From the NCBI GenBank assembly GCA_026120185.1, contig JANUWF010002207.1, forward strand, positions 2,516,894-2,580,893: DNA of 64,000 nt, read 5' to 3'. Shown here piece by piece: positions 21,247 through 33,371 of this stretch (positions are counted from its first letter, which is position 1; each line of letters opens with the position of its first letter). A program made the position numbers and the translations under genes. Below the pieces are notes generated by a model. It was given only the letters and a program-made list of their open reading frames with translations. It was not told where the DNA came from and did no database searches. Source of the DNA: Voacanga thouarsii. Taxonomy: Eukaryota > Streptophyta > Magnoliopsida > Gentianales > Apocynaceae.

Positions 21247-22542
21247 TTCTAACTCTAAATGGTTGGCACTTATTTATACACTTGTTTAAATTATTTTTAT
21301 TTATTGATTTAATTGAAATATATATATAAATTTTAGCAAATTTTGAAAAAACAACCTATGTAGCTGCCTCGGCAAACTTCCCTAGGCTGCCCAAACCATG
21401 AATATCTGTCTAGGTCACCTAGGGGAACTTCCCTAAGCAGCTAAGACACTAGGAGATTATTTCCCTTTTACATGTGAATGAACATGAACCATTTCTCTAC
21501 TATCTTTCTTTTTTCTGTGTAAAATGTGGGATTTCCTTTCATCCATGTTTTTTTGTCTTCGTTTTATGCTCTTATCTTATTCTTCTTCATCTTATAAATT
21601 CCAAAGTATTTTGTCTCTTTTTCACCTTGTAAATTCTATCTTCCTCTGGTACAAATTTTCTCTGTTCTCATGCTTTGATTTACCATGCTTTCTTCCCTTT
21701 TTCATTGTCCAGTTAATACTAGCATGTTATTCTCTTTTATTCTTTGCTCACCGACTGCACACACCACACATAGTGTAGCTCATCTTTACATGCCTTTTCC
21801 TAGTGATTTTGTCTAGAAGTGCATGCTTATATTCTGCTATCTATTCTTACATTCTTGTTATTCTACAGCTTTTATGTCCTATACCATGTCTGTAATTTCT
21901 TTTCACTACTGCACACACCAATTATAGTTTACTCTTCATCTTTTCATGCATCTTTCTATTAATTTTGTCTGGTCAAAGCTAGGCTCGTCACTTATGTTCT
22001 TTGCTTACTGAAACACTCAATTCAATATAAATGATTTTTGTCATCTTCACACCTAGTGCTTTCTTCTTGGGCAATGGTGCAGTATGTATATAGTTTGTTG
22101 CTTTGTTCACTAGTTTCTTTCTTTTGAATTCTTCTTCTTTTTCTGGTCATTTTTCTTCCATTCTTTATTGCTTATGGGTATGTGCAATAAAATTCTACTA
22201 CTTTTCTCACAAATCACATGGTTTTTAGGGAATTTATCTTGCACGAATTTGCTGTACTTTCCTTTTTTTTTCTTGTGCTACATTTCTTTACTTTTGTAGT
22301 GATTTTATGCTTCCCTTTTCACTTTTCTCTTATTGTATTTCTTTCTTTAGTGATTTTGCATGACTAATAGTAGTTTTCTTTCTTTGTCTTCTTTCACCAA
22401 ACAAAATTTTACACCTTTAATTTTTCTTTTGTCCGGTTTCCTTAGCTTTCAACCTACATTTTCTTTTACCCATTTATTCCATCTTCACGTGATTCCCACC
22501 CCAACTATATCCTATATATAAACACACACATTTCATTCATTT
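20891..22542. other. AT-rich and pyrimidine-rich retroelement debris without a gene
   Basis: No coding similarity is visible. 21211-21243 is a GT/TA microsatellite. Two of the GGAACTTCCC-type words lie at 21373-21441, so part may be a 3' LTR relic. From about 21480 to 22500 the plus strand is pyrimidine-rich, with a loosely repeated block at about 21755-21830 and 21905-21975 (CTGCACACACCA...TTTTGTCT). A TATATATAAAC lies just before the solo LTR. The DNA resumes at 26888-27055 after that insertion. Confidence 0.5.
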
Positions 22543-24934
22543 TGTAACACCCTGCTACCTAGGCCCGCCAGGGCCGGGGATGTCGCCCCGTCCAAAGGAT
22601 AAAGGGTCTTTATAACTAGGTCTCACAAATAAAATAGCGGAATGAAAAAAATAATACTTGAACTTAAAATTTATTACATCCCAAAAATAAGTCCAAGAAT
22701 AAATCCAAGAATACCAAAAACAAATCCATAATAAAATTCATCCACTCTCATCTCCCCAAAACATTACACAAAATAAATTATCAGAAAATCTTCTAAAGCA
22801 GGCACTATCTAGCTACTCATCCCCATAGCAGGATCGACCTGAAATCATGGTAAAAATGGTGGTGAGACAGAAATATCAGTAAGTCCGTGTGTGCTTATGT
22901 GTCGGGAGAAAACAATTCGTGAATGCAAAGTGTAAAATTCTTTATAAGGGATCACTGGTAAGCAATAAACATTAGTCAAAAGCAAGAGTGGCGTTTTGGC
23001 TATTCCAATCATAAATAATCAATAAAATCTACCACTCAAAAGAAATGATCATGGGTTACCACACGTTGGGCCCCAAAACCGCATGGTCAGCATGCCACAC
23101 TTTGTGCATACCGCCGGTCAGAATGCCACACTTTGTGCAAACTGACAAAAGTAGGTGATCGGCCTATTGGGTAAGATACTCCTCCTTCTCTATACCCAAA
23201 CAACAACCGGGTGTCTATTTCGGCAACACATAGTCACTTGACTGAAAGAGAACACTGCTAACTCGTACCGGCACGACCTACTGGACTGACGTCCTATCCG
23301 AGAAGGACTCACCCCTCAGAGGTGGCCACCTACTAAGAGACTTACCCTAACCCCTCAAAGACTAGCCCTAGTAGTCCACCCTTATTAAGTACTCAACGAC
23401 ATTTCCCACTTGGAATAAAATGAACAAAACATGGTTCCACATGAAAATGGGAATTAAGTGTTCCCAAAGTCTTTGTCAAAATCAGTTTTGGAAAGAGTTT
23501 TGAGATTGAGTAAATCTGCTTATTAGTTTTCAAGTAAATTGTTTGTCTGAAATAGGAAAGAAGTTAATCCTCAATTTCCCTTGCAAAACTGAGTGTCCAT
23601 GCACTCTATATTTAGCTTCCCATAATAAACATGTTTCATCAATCAAGTTTTATGCAGGAGCTTACCTGATCCTTGCTCACAATAAAAGGTCTCCAACAGC
23701 TTACCTAACCTCGCATGGGCCAATACAAACCACAATCAAAATCAAGCCAAAATCCACTTTCTCAATTTAAAACAACTCAACTCACTACCACCATTGATCC
23801 TAGTATCTCAAGCTTTAGGGCCAAACAATAAATAAATAGGTTTATAAGCTAAGCCTAATTTGATATTTAAAATAATTAATGTTTTGAGAAACAAGTACTA
23901 ATAAGTTGATGGTTTAAATCTTGCTAAGAAAAATTTAGAGTTTACTTGATAAAGAGTCCTAGGTGGTATTATGTAAAATAATGATTTATTAATAATTTAG
24001 TTGTTAGAAAATAATTGATAACTAAAATTAGTTGAAAATAAATTTAATAAGTCTTGCTTGAAAAATAATAAATATATTTTTAATGGGTTTTGATTAAAGA
24101 TAATAATTAAATTTTTAGTAATAAATATTTTACTAATTATGATTATTTCCATAAATGGTTTTAGTTGATTTTATTATTTTATATAATATATATATATTAT
24201 TTTTCTAGCAAAAGCTATTATTTATTTGAGTAAAATATCCTTATTATATATAATAATTCAAATCTACCCCTCCTAGGGTTTTTTTCGAAATTACTAGCAA
24301 AATCATATTATGAAATATTTTATTCATAAAATAAAATTTAGCTTTGGGACAACTAGGTCATGATCATAGTTCTAATGCTAACCATAATCATAAACATTTA
24401 CAACCCTTCAATTCATCAAATCATCCAAATCATGCATATAAACATAGATCTAGACTTACTAAGGCATGATCTAACCTTTACTAGCACAAATATAATCATG
24501 GCTTCAATAATCACACAAGAATATAAATCCTATTCATCATAGATGACATAATCTCTAGCATACTTGATCATAAATGCTACCTACGACATGGAGACATGCA
24601 TTAAACCTCAAAAACATCATACAATCAACCAAGATAACCCATCCATGCAGAAATCCCATCTCCAACATATTCACACATATATTCATGCTTCAATCTCAAC
24701 TCATCACAACAATATATACTCAACCCTATTCATGATTCATCTTCTATCAACATCATCTTAGAGACATGAATCTAGAATTTAAAAGAAGGGTTAAAAAGAC
24801 TTACTTGATTGATGAAAACCTTAAAGGAGTTTTGAATGAATCTCAACTCCTAGATGACTAAATCCGTCCAAGGAAGATAGAGAAAGCATGGCCATTGGAG
24901 AAGAAGCCATTCGGCCAAGAGAGAGTGAGGTTTG

Positions 24935-24937
<3 letters not shown>

Positions 24938-24977
<40 letters not shown>
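24938..24977. repeat. (GA)n microsatellite in Tekay LTR
   Basis: About 20 GA units. The equivalent place in the other Tekay LTRs also carries AT, CT or GA runs (about 1669, 14436, 41677, 51475), so this site in the LTR expands repeatedly. Confidence 0.9.
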
Positions 24978-24979
<2 letters not shown>

Positions 24980-26570
24980 ATTAGCAAGTTTCTTCATACA
25001 TATATTCATTAGAGATCAAGATTGGAGAAGATGAAGTTGTTAGAACAAACCTACCTTGAAGGTGTTCTTGAGCCTTCACAAAATTTCTGGTTTTTGATCT
25101 AAAATAGCAAGTTGGATTTTAGAGTTTGATGTTAAGAGGTTCAATCTGGAAATTTTAGTAGTAGATTGAGGTGATTTGGAGAGGTATTAGGTGAAAGGAA
25201 GGAGTAGGTGTTCTTGGTGTATTATGTGTTCTTGAAGTTGAAGAGAGTACAGAACTTTCGGGATTGGAGGCTGCCGAAATTCTATAAGGATTAGGGTTGG
25301 CCGACTGCTTGAGGGGTTTTGGTAGCTGATTTTCGGGTTTGGAAGGGAAAAGGAAAGGCTAGCTGCTGGAATCCTTGAATAATATTTTTGGGAAGCAAAT
25401 TTGGATACTAAATATTACAAGAATATCTTTGATTGTTAGAGAGCTTTTGGGAAGCTGCCATGGCCGAATTTCTGTGCAGAGTTTCAGCTGGATGAAAGTT
25501 GGTTGAAGGAGCTAAAGGTGATCGAGAATAAGGATTATAATGGTGAAGGGAAGGTCTGGTTGTTTGAGGAATATTTTATGGAAAGTTGTGAAATTATGGT
25601 GGCTGGAATTTTGGTAACTAATCAAGCATGATTGCAGTAATTTTTTTTGGAAAGATTTTTGGGCAGCCATTTCTGAATTTTGTGTAGGAGCTTAGGGAAG
25701 ACAATGGAGCTTTGATCATGGCTGTTTACGAGTGGTTTGTGCAGAAGAAAGATGCAGTTTCAGCCAGGGCTGAATTAGAAAACAAGGCTGGGAAATTTCT
25801 GCACAGGATTTTCGCTATTGCTGGAATTTTTCTGGGCAGTTTCGGCTGCCATTTTCCTGCCAGGTTGTAGGGAGTTTGAAGGAGATTTCATAGGTCATTC
25901 AAGGCTGGTTTCTAGCCTTCTTTATGGAGGAAAAATGTGGCTAATATGCTGAACAAAAACTAAAAGAAAACAGCTTGGTTTCGGACCGCCAAAGCTGTGA
26001 ATTTGCCCAGGAATTTTCCTGGTTTTGCACAGCTTTTGTGCAATCCGAAAATGGCCAGAAATATTCAGGTTTCAAGCTAATCAAAAGGGCCATTTTCTAG
26101 CAGCTTTTTGGAGGGAATAATGGCTAAGAATTTCGTCACCTTGAAGGCACACAAAGCTGGGAAAATTTCAGTTCCATGCATGAAGGAAAATGAACCTAGC
26201 TAGAGTGAAGTTTTTAGAAAGTTCACCAAAGAATTTAATTCACTTGAAATACTTTCCCCCTCTTCCATGATTTTGGTCCTTAAGATGTCTTTTACTAAGA
26301 CATTTTGAACCTTCAAAGCCACAGCACATTGCTGGAATTTTTCTAGAATAAAATTGGCTTGAACAATTTGAACAAGCTAATGAATTGAGAAATAGGAAAA
26401 ATTAAGGATCAAGAAGAAATGAATTCCTCTTAGGAATTTTGTGCAGGGGCAAAAGAGTTGGATGAGAATACTCCTATCATGTCTCTCTAAGGACAACATT
26501 TCTACCCTACTCCAAGCACATAAGGCCAAAAATAATACTTCCCAAGCAAAAATAAAATTTAACCAAGCTA

Positions 26571-26646
26571 AAGCTCTTATGATGGAATTTGAACCCAAGA
26601 CCTCAAGAATTAATTCTAAGGCTCTAACCACTACACCACAACCACT
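26571..26646 (-). repeat. tRNA/SINE-like module in solo LTR
   Basis: Reverse complement of the module at 12750-12820: a B-box-like GGTTCAAATTCC at 26583-26594 and an A-box-like TGGTGTAGTGG at 26628-26638. This diverged copy keeps both boxes and the spacing. Confidence 0.5.
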
Positions 26647-27055
26647 CTTATTCTTATTTTCTCTCAAAAAAATATTTTCCTATTCAATCCTCATGCTATC
26701 ACCCTTTTTCCACCTCAAGCAAAAATTACCATTTTGCCCTTCTTACTCAATAGTCATAATCAAGCCCTCTAGACTATAAAATACAAATTCAATGCACATA
26801 AAATCGTATAAAAATATATTTAAACATGCAATGAAATATGGACAACAACCCCCTTACTCTAAGGTTGGTTTTGAATGGGGTTTCACACATTTACTTCATT
26901 CACAAAACCTTCCTCTATTCATTCACTTTTTTTTCACCACCATTTTGATAAACCTTGCACAAATTTTCAACTTTTATCTTTTCCCTTGAAAATACTGTCT
27001 TCAATAATCTATCCCATCTCTTTAGCTATCACTATTTCACTAGTACCTACCACCC

Positions 27056-28633
27056 TGATAAAGTTTAAAATCACCATTAATTTTCTAGTTATTTGAGGTT
27101 ATTTTAAGATACATTTGTGGTAATAACTAGGTATATTCCTTCCAGTTTGATATTTTGCTTGTAAAAGGTGTTTTTGGAAAATATGTGCAGATTTAAGTTA
27201 AAATCGAGTAGAAAGTGCACAATCCTAGATGTACCTAATGCTAGGCCCAGCTAATGGACTAGGCACTGGGTCCACTCTGCTCCAATAGAAGAAGTTGAGC
27301 CAACGACAGGGAAAATCTATAATAGACCTGGCGCAAAGTCCGACAAGTGCACCTGGTGCTAGGTCCAGTCTGTCTGCCAAGGAGAAGTGGCAAAAAATAG
27401 AGCAAAAATTAGGGAAAAACATAGTGCACAGGGCACTAGGTACCCTTTGGAGGCAGAAATTCTGTATACAGAATTAGGTCTTATCCAATGATTTTAGTAT
27501 TTTTCTACTCCTACTCGGCCAAGACTTCCTTAGCCACAAAATTGGCATCCAATAGGCCTATAAAAGCATAAGAGAGCATAAAAGGTTGGAGATATACAAC
27601 ATAGAGAGATGAATTAAATGGCAGAAATTCTGATTCTCTCATTAAATGAGGAGTTCACCTAAATCAAGGAGGTTGTTTAAGGGAGTCTTTAAGGTCGAAG
27701 AAAGAGGTTTGTCTATGAGTGCTTTCTTTTCTCTTTGTCTTCTTTTCCTTTAGCAATGATGTGTTCAATGCTTTTATTGTAATTTAACATTATTTTGGGA
27801 TTCACAATTTTATGTTAATTTAGTTATTTGATCAATTCTTTGTCATCTTTGGTATTTAATTACTTGATTTCATTGGTTATTGATGCGAGTTCTTCTAATT
27901 GACTTCGAGACAACGATGTTTGGAGTTTCGTTGCATTGATTTCGTATTTGTTATATCTTTATGGATTTGAATGACGAATTTAGGATTATAGAACTATGTG
28001 ATCAAAGGTAAAGTTAATTTCACCTTGTCATAGGCTTATTAGTTAATTTCATGTCTTTAAGAAATTGAGATTGATGCATGCTTTGGTTAGGATGGCTTGA
28101 TTGACAAATCTACTAATTGAATGAAAATGAAATGATGAGCTTAATGTATGTTTTGGTTATGTTAGCTTGATTGACAAATCTGTTAATATGAATTAAAATA
28201 TAGGATTCCATAGATTGACAAATGAAGTAGAATTACCTAAGTAAATTCATGACTTAACAAACAATTGAATTTTATTGTGTGTTCCTTCATGATGCCAAGA
28301 TAATAATTAGTTGAGAGAATTGCTAATTGGTTCATTGTTATGTTTTATAGGATAATTGTGTAAATTGCATAAGCTAACATCCTTGAGTTGTATATATTAC
28401 TTTATTTTTCTTTTTATTCTTTTCTTACTTTATTTGGGTTAGTTAAAAAATGAATAAAAAGTGTTTAGTGTGTGCTTATTCTTTTAAGGATCAATACTCG
28501 TTAATTCCCCATACTATGCTTGTGATGGGTATACTTGCTCACAAGTATATTTTGAGATTAATGTTTTAATTAAAACTTTATTAAAGGATAGATTTAAAAT
28601 TGATGATTTTATATACCCAAAATTAACGCATCA
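27056..28633 (+). repeat. Athila-like LTR, 5' LTR of the central element (1578 bp)
   Basis: Starts TGATAAAG and ends ACGCATCA directly before the PBS. It matches the LTR at 56785-58283 and, in reverse complement, the solo LTR at 58593-61789. Shared landmarks are TTTCTAGTTATTT near the start, TATAAAAG at 27559-27566, and a conserved end block (AATACTCGTTAATT, GCTCACAAG, TTTTAATTAAAAC). Three clusters of GC-rich palindromic words occupy about 27231-27443, upstream of the TATA box. Confidence 0.85.
27559..27566 (+). promoter_or_regulatory. Candidate TATA box of Athila-like LTR
   Basis: TATAAAAG about 503 bp from the LTR start. The right-hand Athila-like LTR has TATAAAAG at 57286-57293, also about 503 bp from its start, and the minus solo LTR has TATAAATGG (reverse complement of 59573-59581). 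Confidence 0.55.
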
Positions 28634-28639
28634 AGTTTT

Positions 28640-28657
28640 TGGCACCGTTGTCGGGGA
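28640..28657 (+). other. Primer-binding site, tRNA-Asp type (Athila hallmark)
   Basis: TGGCACCGTTGTCGGGGA matches the Athila PBS TGGCGCCGTTGCCGGGGA with two G/C to A/T changes. It begins six bases after the LTR end. Athila elements are known to prime from tRNA-Asp. Confidence 0.85.
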
Positions 28658-28939
28658 ACAATATCTTGAAAACTTGAATTTTGTTGATTTAGACATGTTT
28701 ATATGTTAATTTGTTTATCAGTAAATATGTGAATATATATATATATATATATATAGATATATGTATATGTTCCTTGTATGACTTGCTACCATATTGTGTT
28801 GCTTTGTTGACTTGTACTTAAATGTCTCTATATGTTGTAATTCCTCGTAATTTAATTTGTAAACATATCCTAACTGTGTAACTTGTAAATTCTATAATCT
28901 CAAAAATTTTGTATCTTATGTAGAGCTTGTTCTTAGTTT

Positions 28940-30334
28940 ATGACCCAATGATCTAAAGCCGAGATAGTTGACCATGATCCGGAAATTGAGAAAAATCTTA
29001 CTAAGGTCCAGAAGGTTATTAGTGAACGGGTAAGGAAAGCGATGGAGGTAAATTAGCTCAACGATGGTGGTAATTGTGGAGCTAACAGGCAGGTTATGAA
29101 TGACTTTGTAAAACCCACAATCTCAGGTACATGCTCTAATATCGCACGGCCTATGATAGAGGCCAAAAATGTTGTGATAAAATCCAATGTTATCCAAATG
29201 ATCTAGAATATTGTCCAATTTGATAGGTTACCTGAGGAAGATCCCAATGCCCACATTGCGAGCTTTCTAGAAATATGTGACATATTTAAGATGAATGGTG
29301 TTTTTGAGGATGCCATCAAGCTAAGGCCCTTCCATTTTACTTTGAGAGATTGAGCAAAATTATGGTTAAAATTTTTGCCCACCGGATCTAAAACTACTTG
29401 GAATGTGTTAGCTGAAAAGTTCTTTGCCAAATATTTTCCACCAGCTAGAACTTCCAAAATATGGGCTGACATTTTTGCTTTCCAACAATTATAGGCTGAA
29501 AACCTTTATTAGTGTTGGGAGAGGTTTAGAAAGATGATGAGAAAATGTCCTCACCATAGATTCGAGTTGGGAATGCAAAAGTAGATATTTCATAATGGGT
29601 TCAGCTTTGCTATGAGGTAATTAGTAGATGCATCTACATGAGGCTCCATCAATTCCAAAACTCCAGAAGCGGTATTAGATTTAATTGAAAATATGGCTAC
29701 AAATAACTATGCCTGGGGGAGTTCACGGTCTAGAACTCATGTACATGGAGTGCACAAGGTGGATGCAATGGCTACATTAAAGATAAATATGGAAGAAGTT
29801 ACGCAGAAAATGGATCAATTGGTAATGCCTCCTTCCTAAAGGTAGGTAATGAGTGTGACTTGTGATTTTTCTGGGAAAGGGCTTCCAAACCATGAGTGCC
29901 AAAATATTGGGTCTTCACAAGAAGCATTGGAATAAGCGGCGTTCGTAAGTAATAGTCGGCAAGGTAATAATCATTATAGCAATACTTATAACCCAGGTTG
30001 GAGGAATCACCTTAACTTTTCTTAGAACAATCAAAACTAACATTGCCAAGCTTCTTCAAACTTTGGGATGCAAAGGACTCAACCACCTCCACCACGCAAC
30101 ACCCCACCAACTAAACCATCCTTGGAGGAAATGGTCACTAAACTGGTAAGTGGAGTAGAAACACAGTTCCAAGGGATCAATATGACCATGAGAAACTTGG
30201 CGGCATCCATGCGCAACTTTGAGGGACAAATTGGACAGTTAGCCAAACTTCTTGGTGATCATCAACCGGGTTCACTTCCAGGCAACACGGAGACCAACCC
30301 ACAAGACCAAGACTGTGGGAAAAAATCTTTTTAA
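28940..30334 (+). pseudogene. gag: Athila-like gag, broken by stops
   Basis: An ATG at 28940 is followed by an in-frame TGA after two codons. The retrotransposon-gag domain is clear from about 29210 to 29640: FDRLPEEDPNAHIASFLEICD, KLRPFHFTLRD then a stop, WLKFLPTGSKTTWNVLAEKFF, and FRKMMRKCPHH. At 29641-29860 come SKTPEAVLDLIENMATNNY and GVHKVDAMATL. The C-terminal part (30068-30334) is proline-rich, then a coiled segment (LAASMRNFEGQIGQLAKLL), then SLPGNTETNPQDQ. This is the full Athila Gag order. At least seven stops interrupt it. Normally pol would follow directly in the same frame; here it does not. Confidence 0.85.
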
Positions 30335-31433
30335 TTCTCGTATGTTTTCATTTATTTAGATGTAAGACTGCATGCTTCATATGATTTCATGTTCCTTTGT
30401 CTTTATTTTCATTAAAAAACATCTTTGAAAAAAAATGTGAATTTTCGACCCAGAGAAGACCTGGCATTGGCCCAACCCGTGGCTCGGGCTCTAGGTCAGC
30501 ACGACCAGACATTGAAGTGCAAGTAGAACATGTCTTGTGCTAGGCCCAGCCCATAGGCCCGACGGTAGGCCTATTTGGCCACAACACTTAAAGCTGGCCT
30601 TCTTGGCCATTTGTGTTAAAAAAACTCTCATACCTCTCAAATTTTCTCTCAACCCATCACCGGGTTCATCTTCAAAACACCGTCGAATTACTTTCTATAC
30701 CTTCAAATCATTTCCAAAACACAAAATCTTCAATGTGTTCATGAAAGTTTGGATCAAAACAAGAAAAAAAATCTAATCTTTTTACCCAAAACCCATTTTT
30801 CAATCCTTCCATTGAAGATTATTATGGTATAAATTTTCTACACTTTCTACGGTTAAATTTTTTCTTATAAATTTTTGGTAGTTTTTTATGCATTTTTGGG
30901 CAAAAATTCTTGAATAGTTTCTACTAAAGGACTTGATTGTAAAGATTGCTTTCTTTGAGCTTGCAATGGCATGGGAATATCATAGATACTACCTTATGAT
31001 AAATGCCATTAATATTTTACACCTTTTTGGAAGTGATTGAGCATGCATGTTTTGTCATTAATTTTTGGGGGAAAGGATACTTGTTTAATGTTTCACTTAG
31101 TCTTATGCTGATAAGCTTTGCATTGTGATATAAATGGTATGGTTGGTTGAGCATTGTGATTCTAAGCTGAATATAGTTTCATTGAGCAATATTGAACATT
31201 GTGGATTTGATCAAGCTTGTTGCTATGGTGTTTTGGATTGGCATATGTCTTATTTTCTTGCAGGGTAGTTGGAGGACGCTGAGAGGTATTTATTGATTAT
31301 CTTGTGGTGTTTTATGTTGAGTGGTGATGGTGTTGTGTGATTGTGAGACGGTTGAGAGTTGAGCATTGGTTGTAAAAAGTGAGTTGAGACCCTCCTATCT
31401 TTCTGTTCTATAATCTTTCTTCATCCTCCCATC
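30335..31433. other. Non-coding stretch downstream of gag, pol absent
   Basis: No protease, RT or integrase motif is visible in any frame. At about 30459-30570 there is another cluster of GC-rich words (CCTGGCATTGGCCC, GTGCTAGGCCCAGCCC) like those in the U3 of the Athila-like LTRs, so the stretch may include a displaced LTR or untranslated region. The rest is AT-rich and unassigned. Confidence 0.5.
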
Positions 31434-32130
31434 ATGTCTAGATGGCCTAGAGGGTTAGCACTGGAGCTAAGAGAGCTCGAGAGGCATCTTCATACAAAGC
31501 TTCCTTTGAGCTTCTACCTACCCAACCTACCTATTTTTTCTGATCCTATGTACCAAATCTGGTATGACAGGCACCAACACAATAAGATTATAGTTAAAAT
31601 CAATACAAGCCATCTTTAGACAATTCCCTACAGCTTTCTACTATGTTTAAGCGCCTAGGGTAGGAGGCCATCATTAGAATGGGGAGTACTTATTGTCTTG
31701 TGCACGTAAGATAATTTTATACCAACATACAGGACAAAAAGAAAAATACTCTCCAAGTTATCTCTACCATGGCCAAAGGGATTCTCATTGAGTTCGACAG
31801 GGCTAGACTAGCTAGAATTTTGGGAATCTCGGATGAGGGACCATGGATAACTATGATGATAATAACCATAAGATCATCTCTGAGCTTACCCGGGATGTAG
31901 GGGCTGCAAGGGCATGTTTTCGTATGAGGAGAAAAGGGAAAATAGATCAATATCAATATTACTCAACAATGACCTTGAGGCTCAGTGGCGTGCCTTAGTC
32001 TATATCTTTGCTTTCAATGTCTATCCCAAGTCAAGTGGCTTTAGTGAGTCCTGGATCCTTGACCATTATATTCTGGATAAGATGAGGAACCGTGAGTCAA
32101 TTCCCCTTACTCCAATTATCATTAACTCTA
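31434..32130 (+). pseudogene. Relic of a plant transposon-protein type ORF
   Basis: An ATG ORF of 61 codons (31434-31619: MSRWPRG, PLSFYLPNLPIF) is followed in other frames by DKKKNTLQVISTMAKGILIEFDRARLARILGISDEGPW (about 31735-31855) and by NDLEAQWRALVYIFAFNVYPKSSGFSESWILDHYILDKM (about 31965-32085). These resemble the 'putative plant transposon protein' proteins often found beside Athila/Tat-type elements: a hydrophobic ILGI core, then a second half with LxxExxxxWxxL. This assignment is from memory of the family pattern and is not certain. The gene is broken by at least two frame changes and several stops, and the minus-strand copia LTR follows at 32136. Confidence 0.4.
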
Positions 32131-32135
32131 TGCAG

Positions 32136-33327
32136 TGTTGGGTATCTCACGCATGACATATATAGCACAGCGGAAAAATAAAAATGAGATACCATCCTAG
32201 GATCCGCATATATTTGGAAAACAAGACATAAAGAGAACAAAGGTAACAGCTTTTTACCTTTTTTTGATTGTGTGAAAAATAAAATTTTTCCTTCTTTAAG
32301 TCAAGGTGCGATCCAGCAATCCTCTAGATCAAACACCACGATAGTTGAACGTCCAACCACAATAATCACAGTGTGTGATTATGTCTAACATATATAGCAC
32401 AGCGGAAAAATAAAATTAGATACCATCCTAGGATCCGCATATATTTGGAAAACAAGACATAAAGAGAACAAATGTAACATCTTTTTACCTTTTGTTGATT
32501 GTGTGAAAAATAGAAATTTTCCTTCTTTAAGTCAAGGCACGATCCAGCAATCCTCTAGATCAAACACCACGAGAGATGAACGTCCAACCACAATAATCAC
32601 AGTGTGTGATTATATCTAACAGAAATCCACACAGAGGATCACACTCGAGCATGAAGTTTTCTGTGCTAGCAGAAAAACTAAGTGGCGGCTAGGGTTAGGT
32701 TGCAAGACCCACGAGAGAGAGAGAGAGAGAGAAGAGAAGGTCTTTGCAGATGTTATTTTGTGTATCTCCCTTACCATTAGGGTTTCGTGCATATCTCTAT
32801 ATGTCATCGAAAAAAGGAACCAAAATCTTTATCTTAGGATTCTAAAACAATTACAATTCCCTAATTGTAATTATAAACATCAAGTTCTCACAATTATAAT
32901 TTGGACCATAAATTATAACTAATTATAATTTGACTACAACAACTTCTTTTTCTTGTAATTAACCCTACTATGTTTTCAAATAACATCATAAGTGTACAAT
33001 CCTCTATTGTGTGTGACCTATTAGGTTTCCCAGTCAATTGGTAGCGAATATGAATTAATCCAAACATCATTAAGATTAATAATTCATAATTAATTAGAAT
33101 TAAGCATATTCATTCTAATCAGTATTGGTTTATTAATTCATCAATTAATAAACTCATATTCCTAGATCATGAGCGGTATCTAGGAACACATCATGACCAC
33201 CCAAGAGTCTAAGAAGTCAAGTGGCTTAACATGAACCCTTCAATAACAAACTACAGTGCAGTTAAATTCTTTCAACATAAAATATCTCATTCGATTTGGA
33301 TTACGGAATTAGTGCCAAATCCCTCCA

Positions 33328-33371
<44 letters not shown>

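Larger units (their letters stand above)
22543..26887 (-). mobile_element. Tekay-like solo LTR with perfect TSD (4345 bp)
   Basis: Starts TGTAACACC and ends TTTCACA, the reverse complement of the LTR termini TGTGAAA...GTGTTACA. The flanks are identical: CATTT at 22538-22542 and CATTT at 26888-26892. No internal region remains, so the element was removed by recombination between its two LTRs. It carries a (GA)n run at 24938-24977 and the tRNA-like module at 26571-26646. It is more diverged from the other Tekay LTRs than they are from one another. Confidence 0.95.

Noticed and set aside
21480..22500. Promoter of a host gene (pyrimidine-rich, TATATATAAAC near 22511)
   Set aside because: No host coding sequence follows; the downstream DNA is a solo LTR and then another Athila-like LTR.
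24821..25009. 62-codon ORF with serine/leucine repeats
   Set aside because: Produced by the (GA)n microsatellite read in one frame.
26441..26779. 112-codon ORF
   Set aside because: Lies within the solo LTR and across its tRNA-like module; no protein features.
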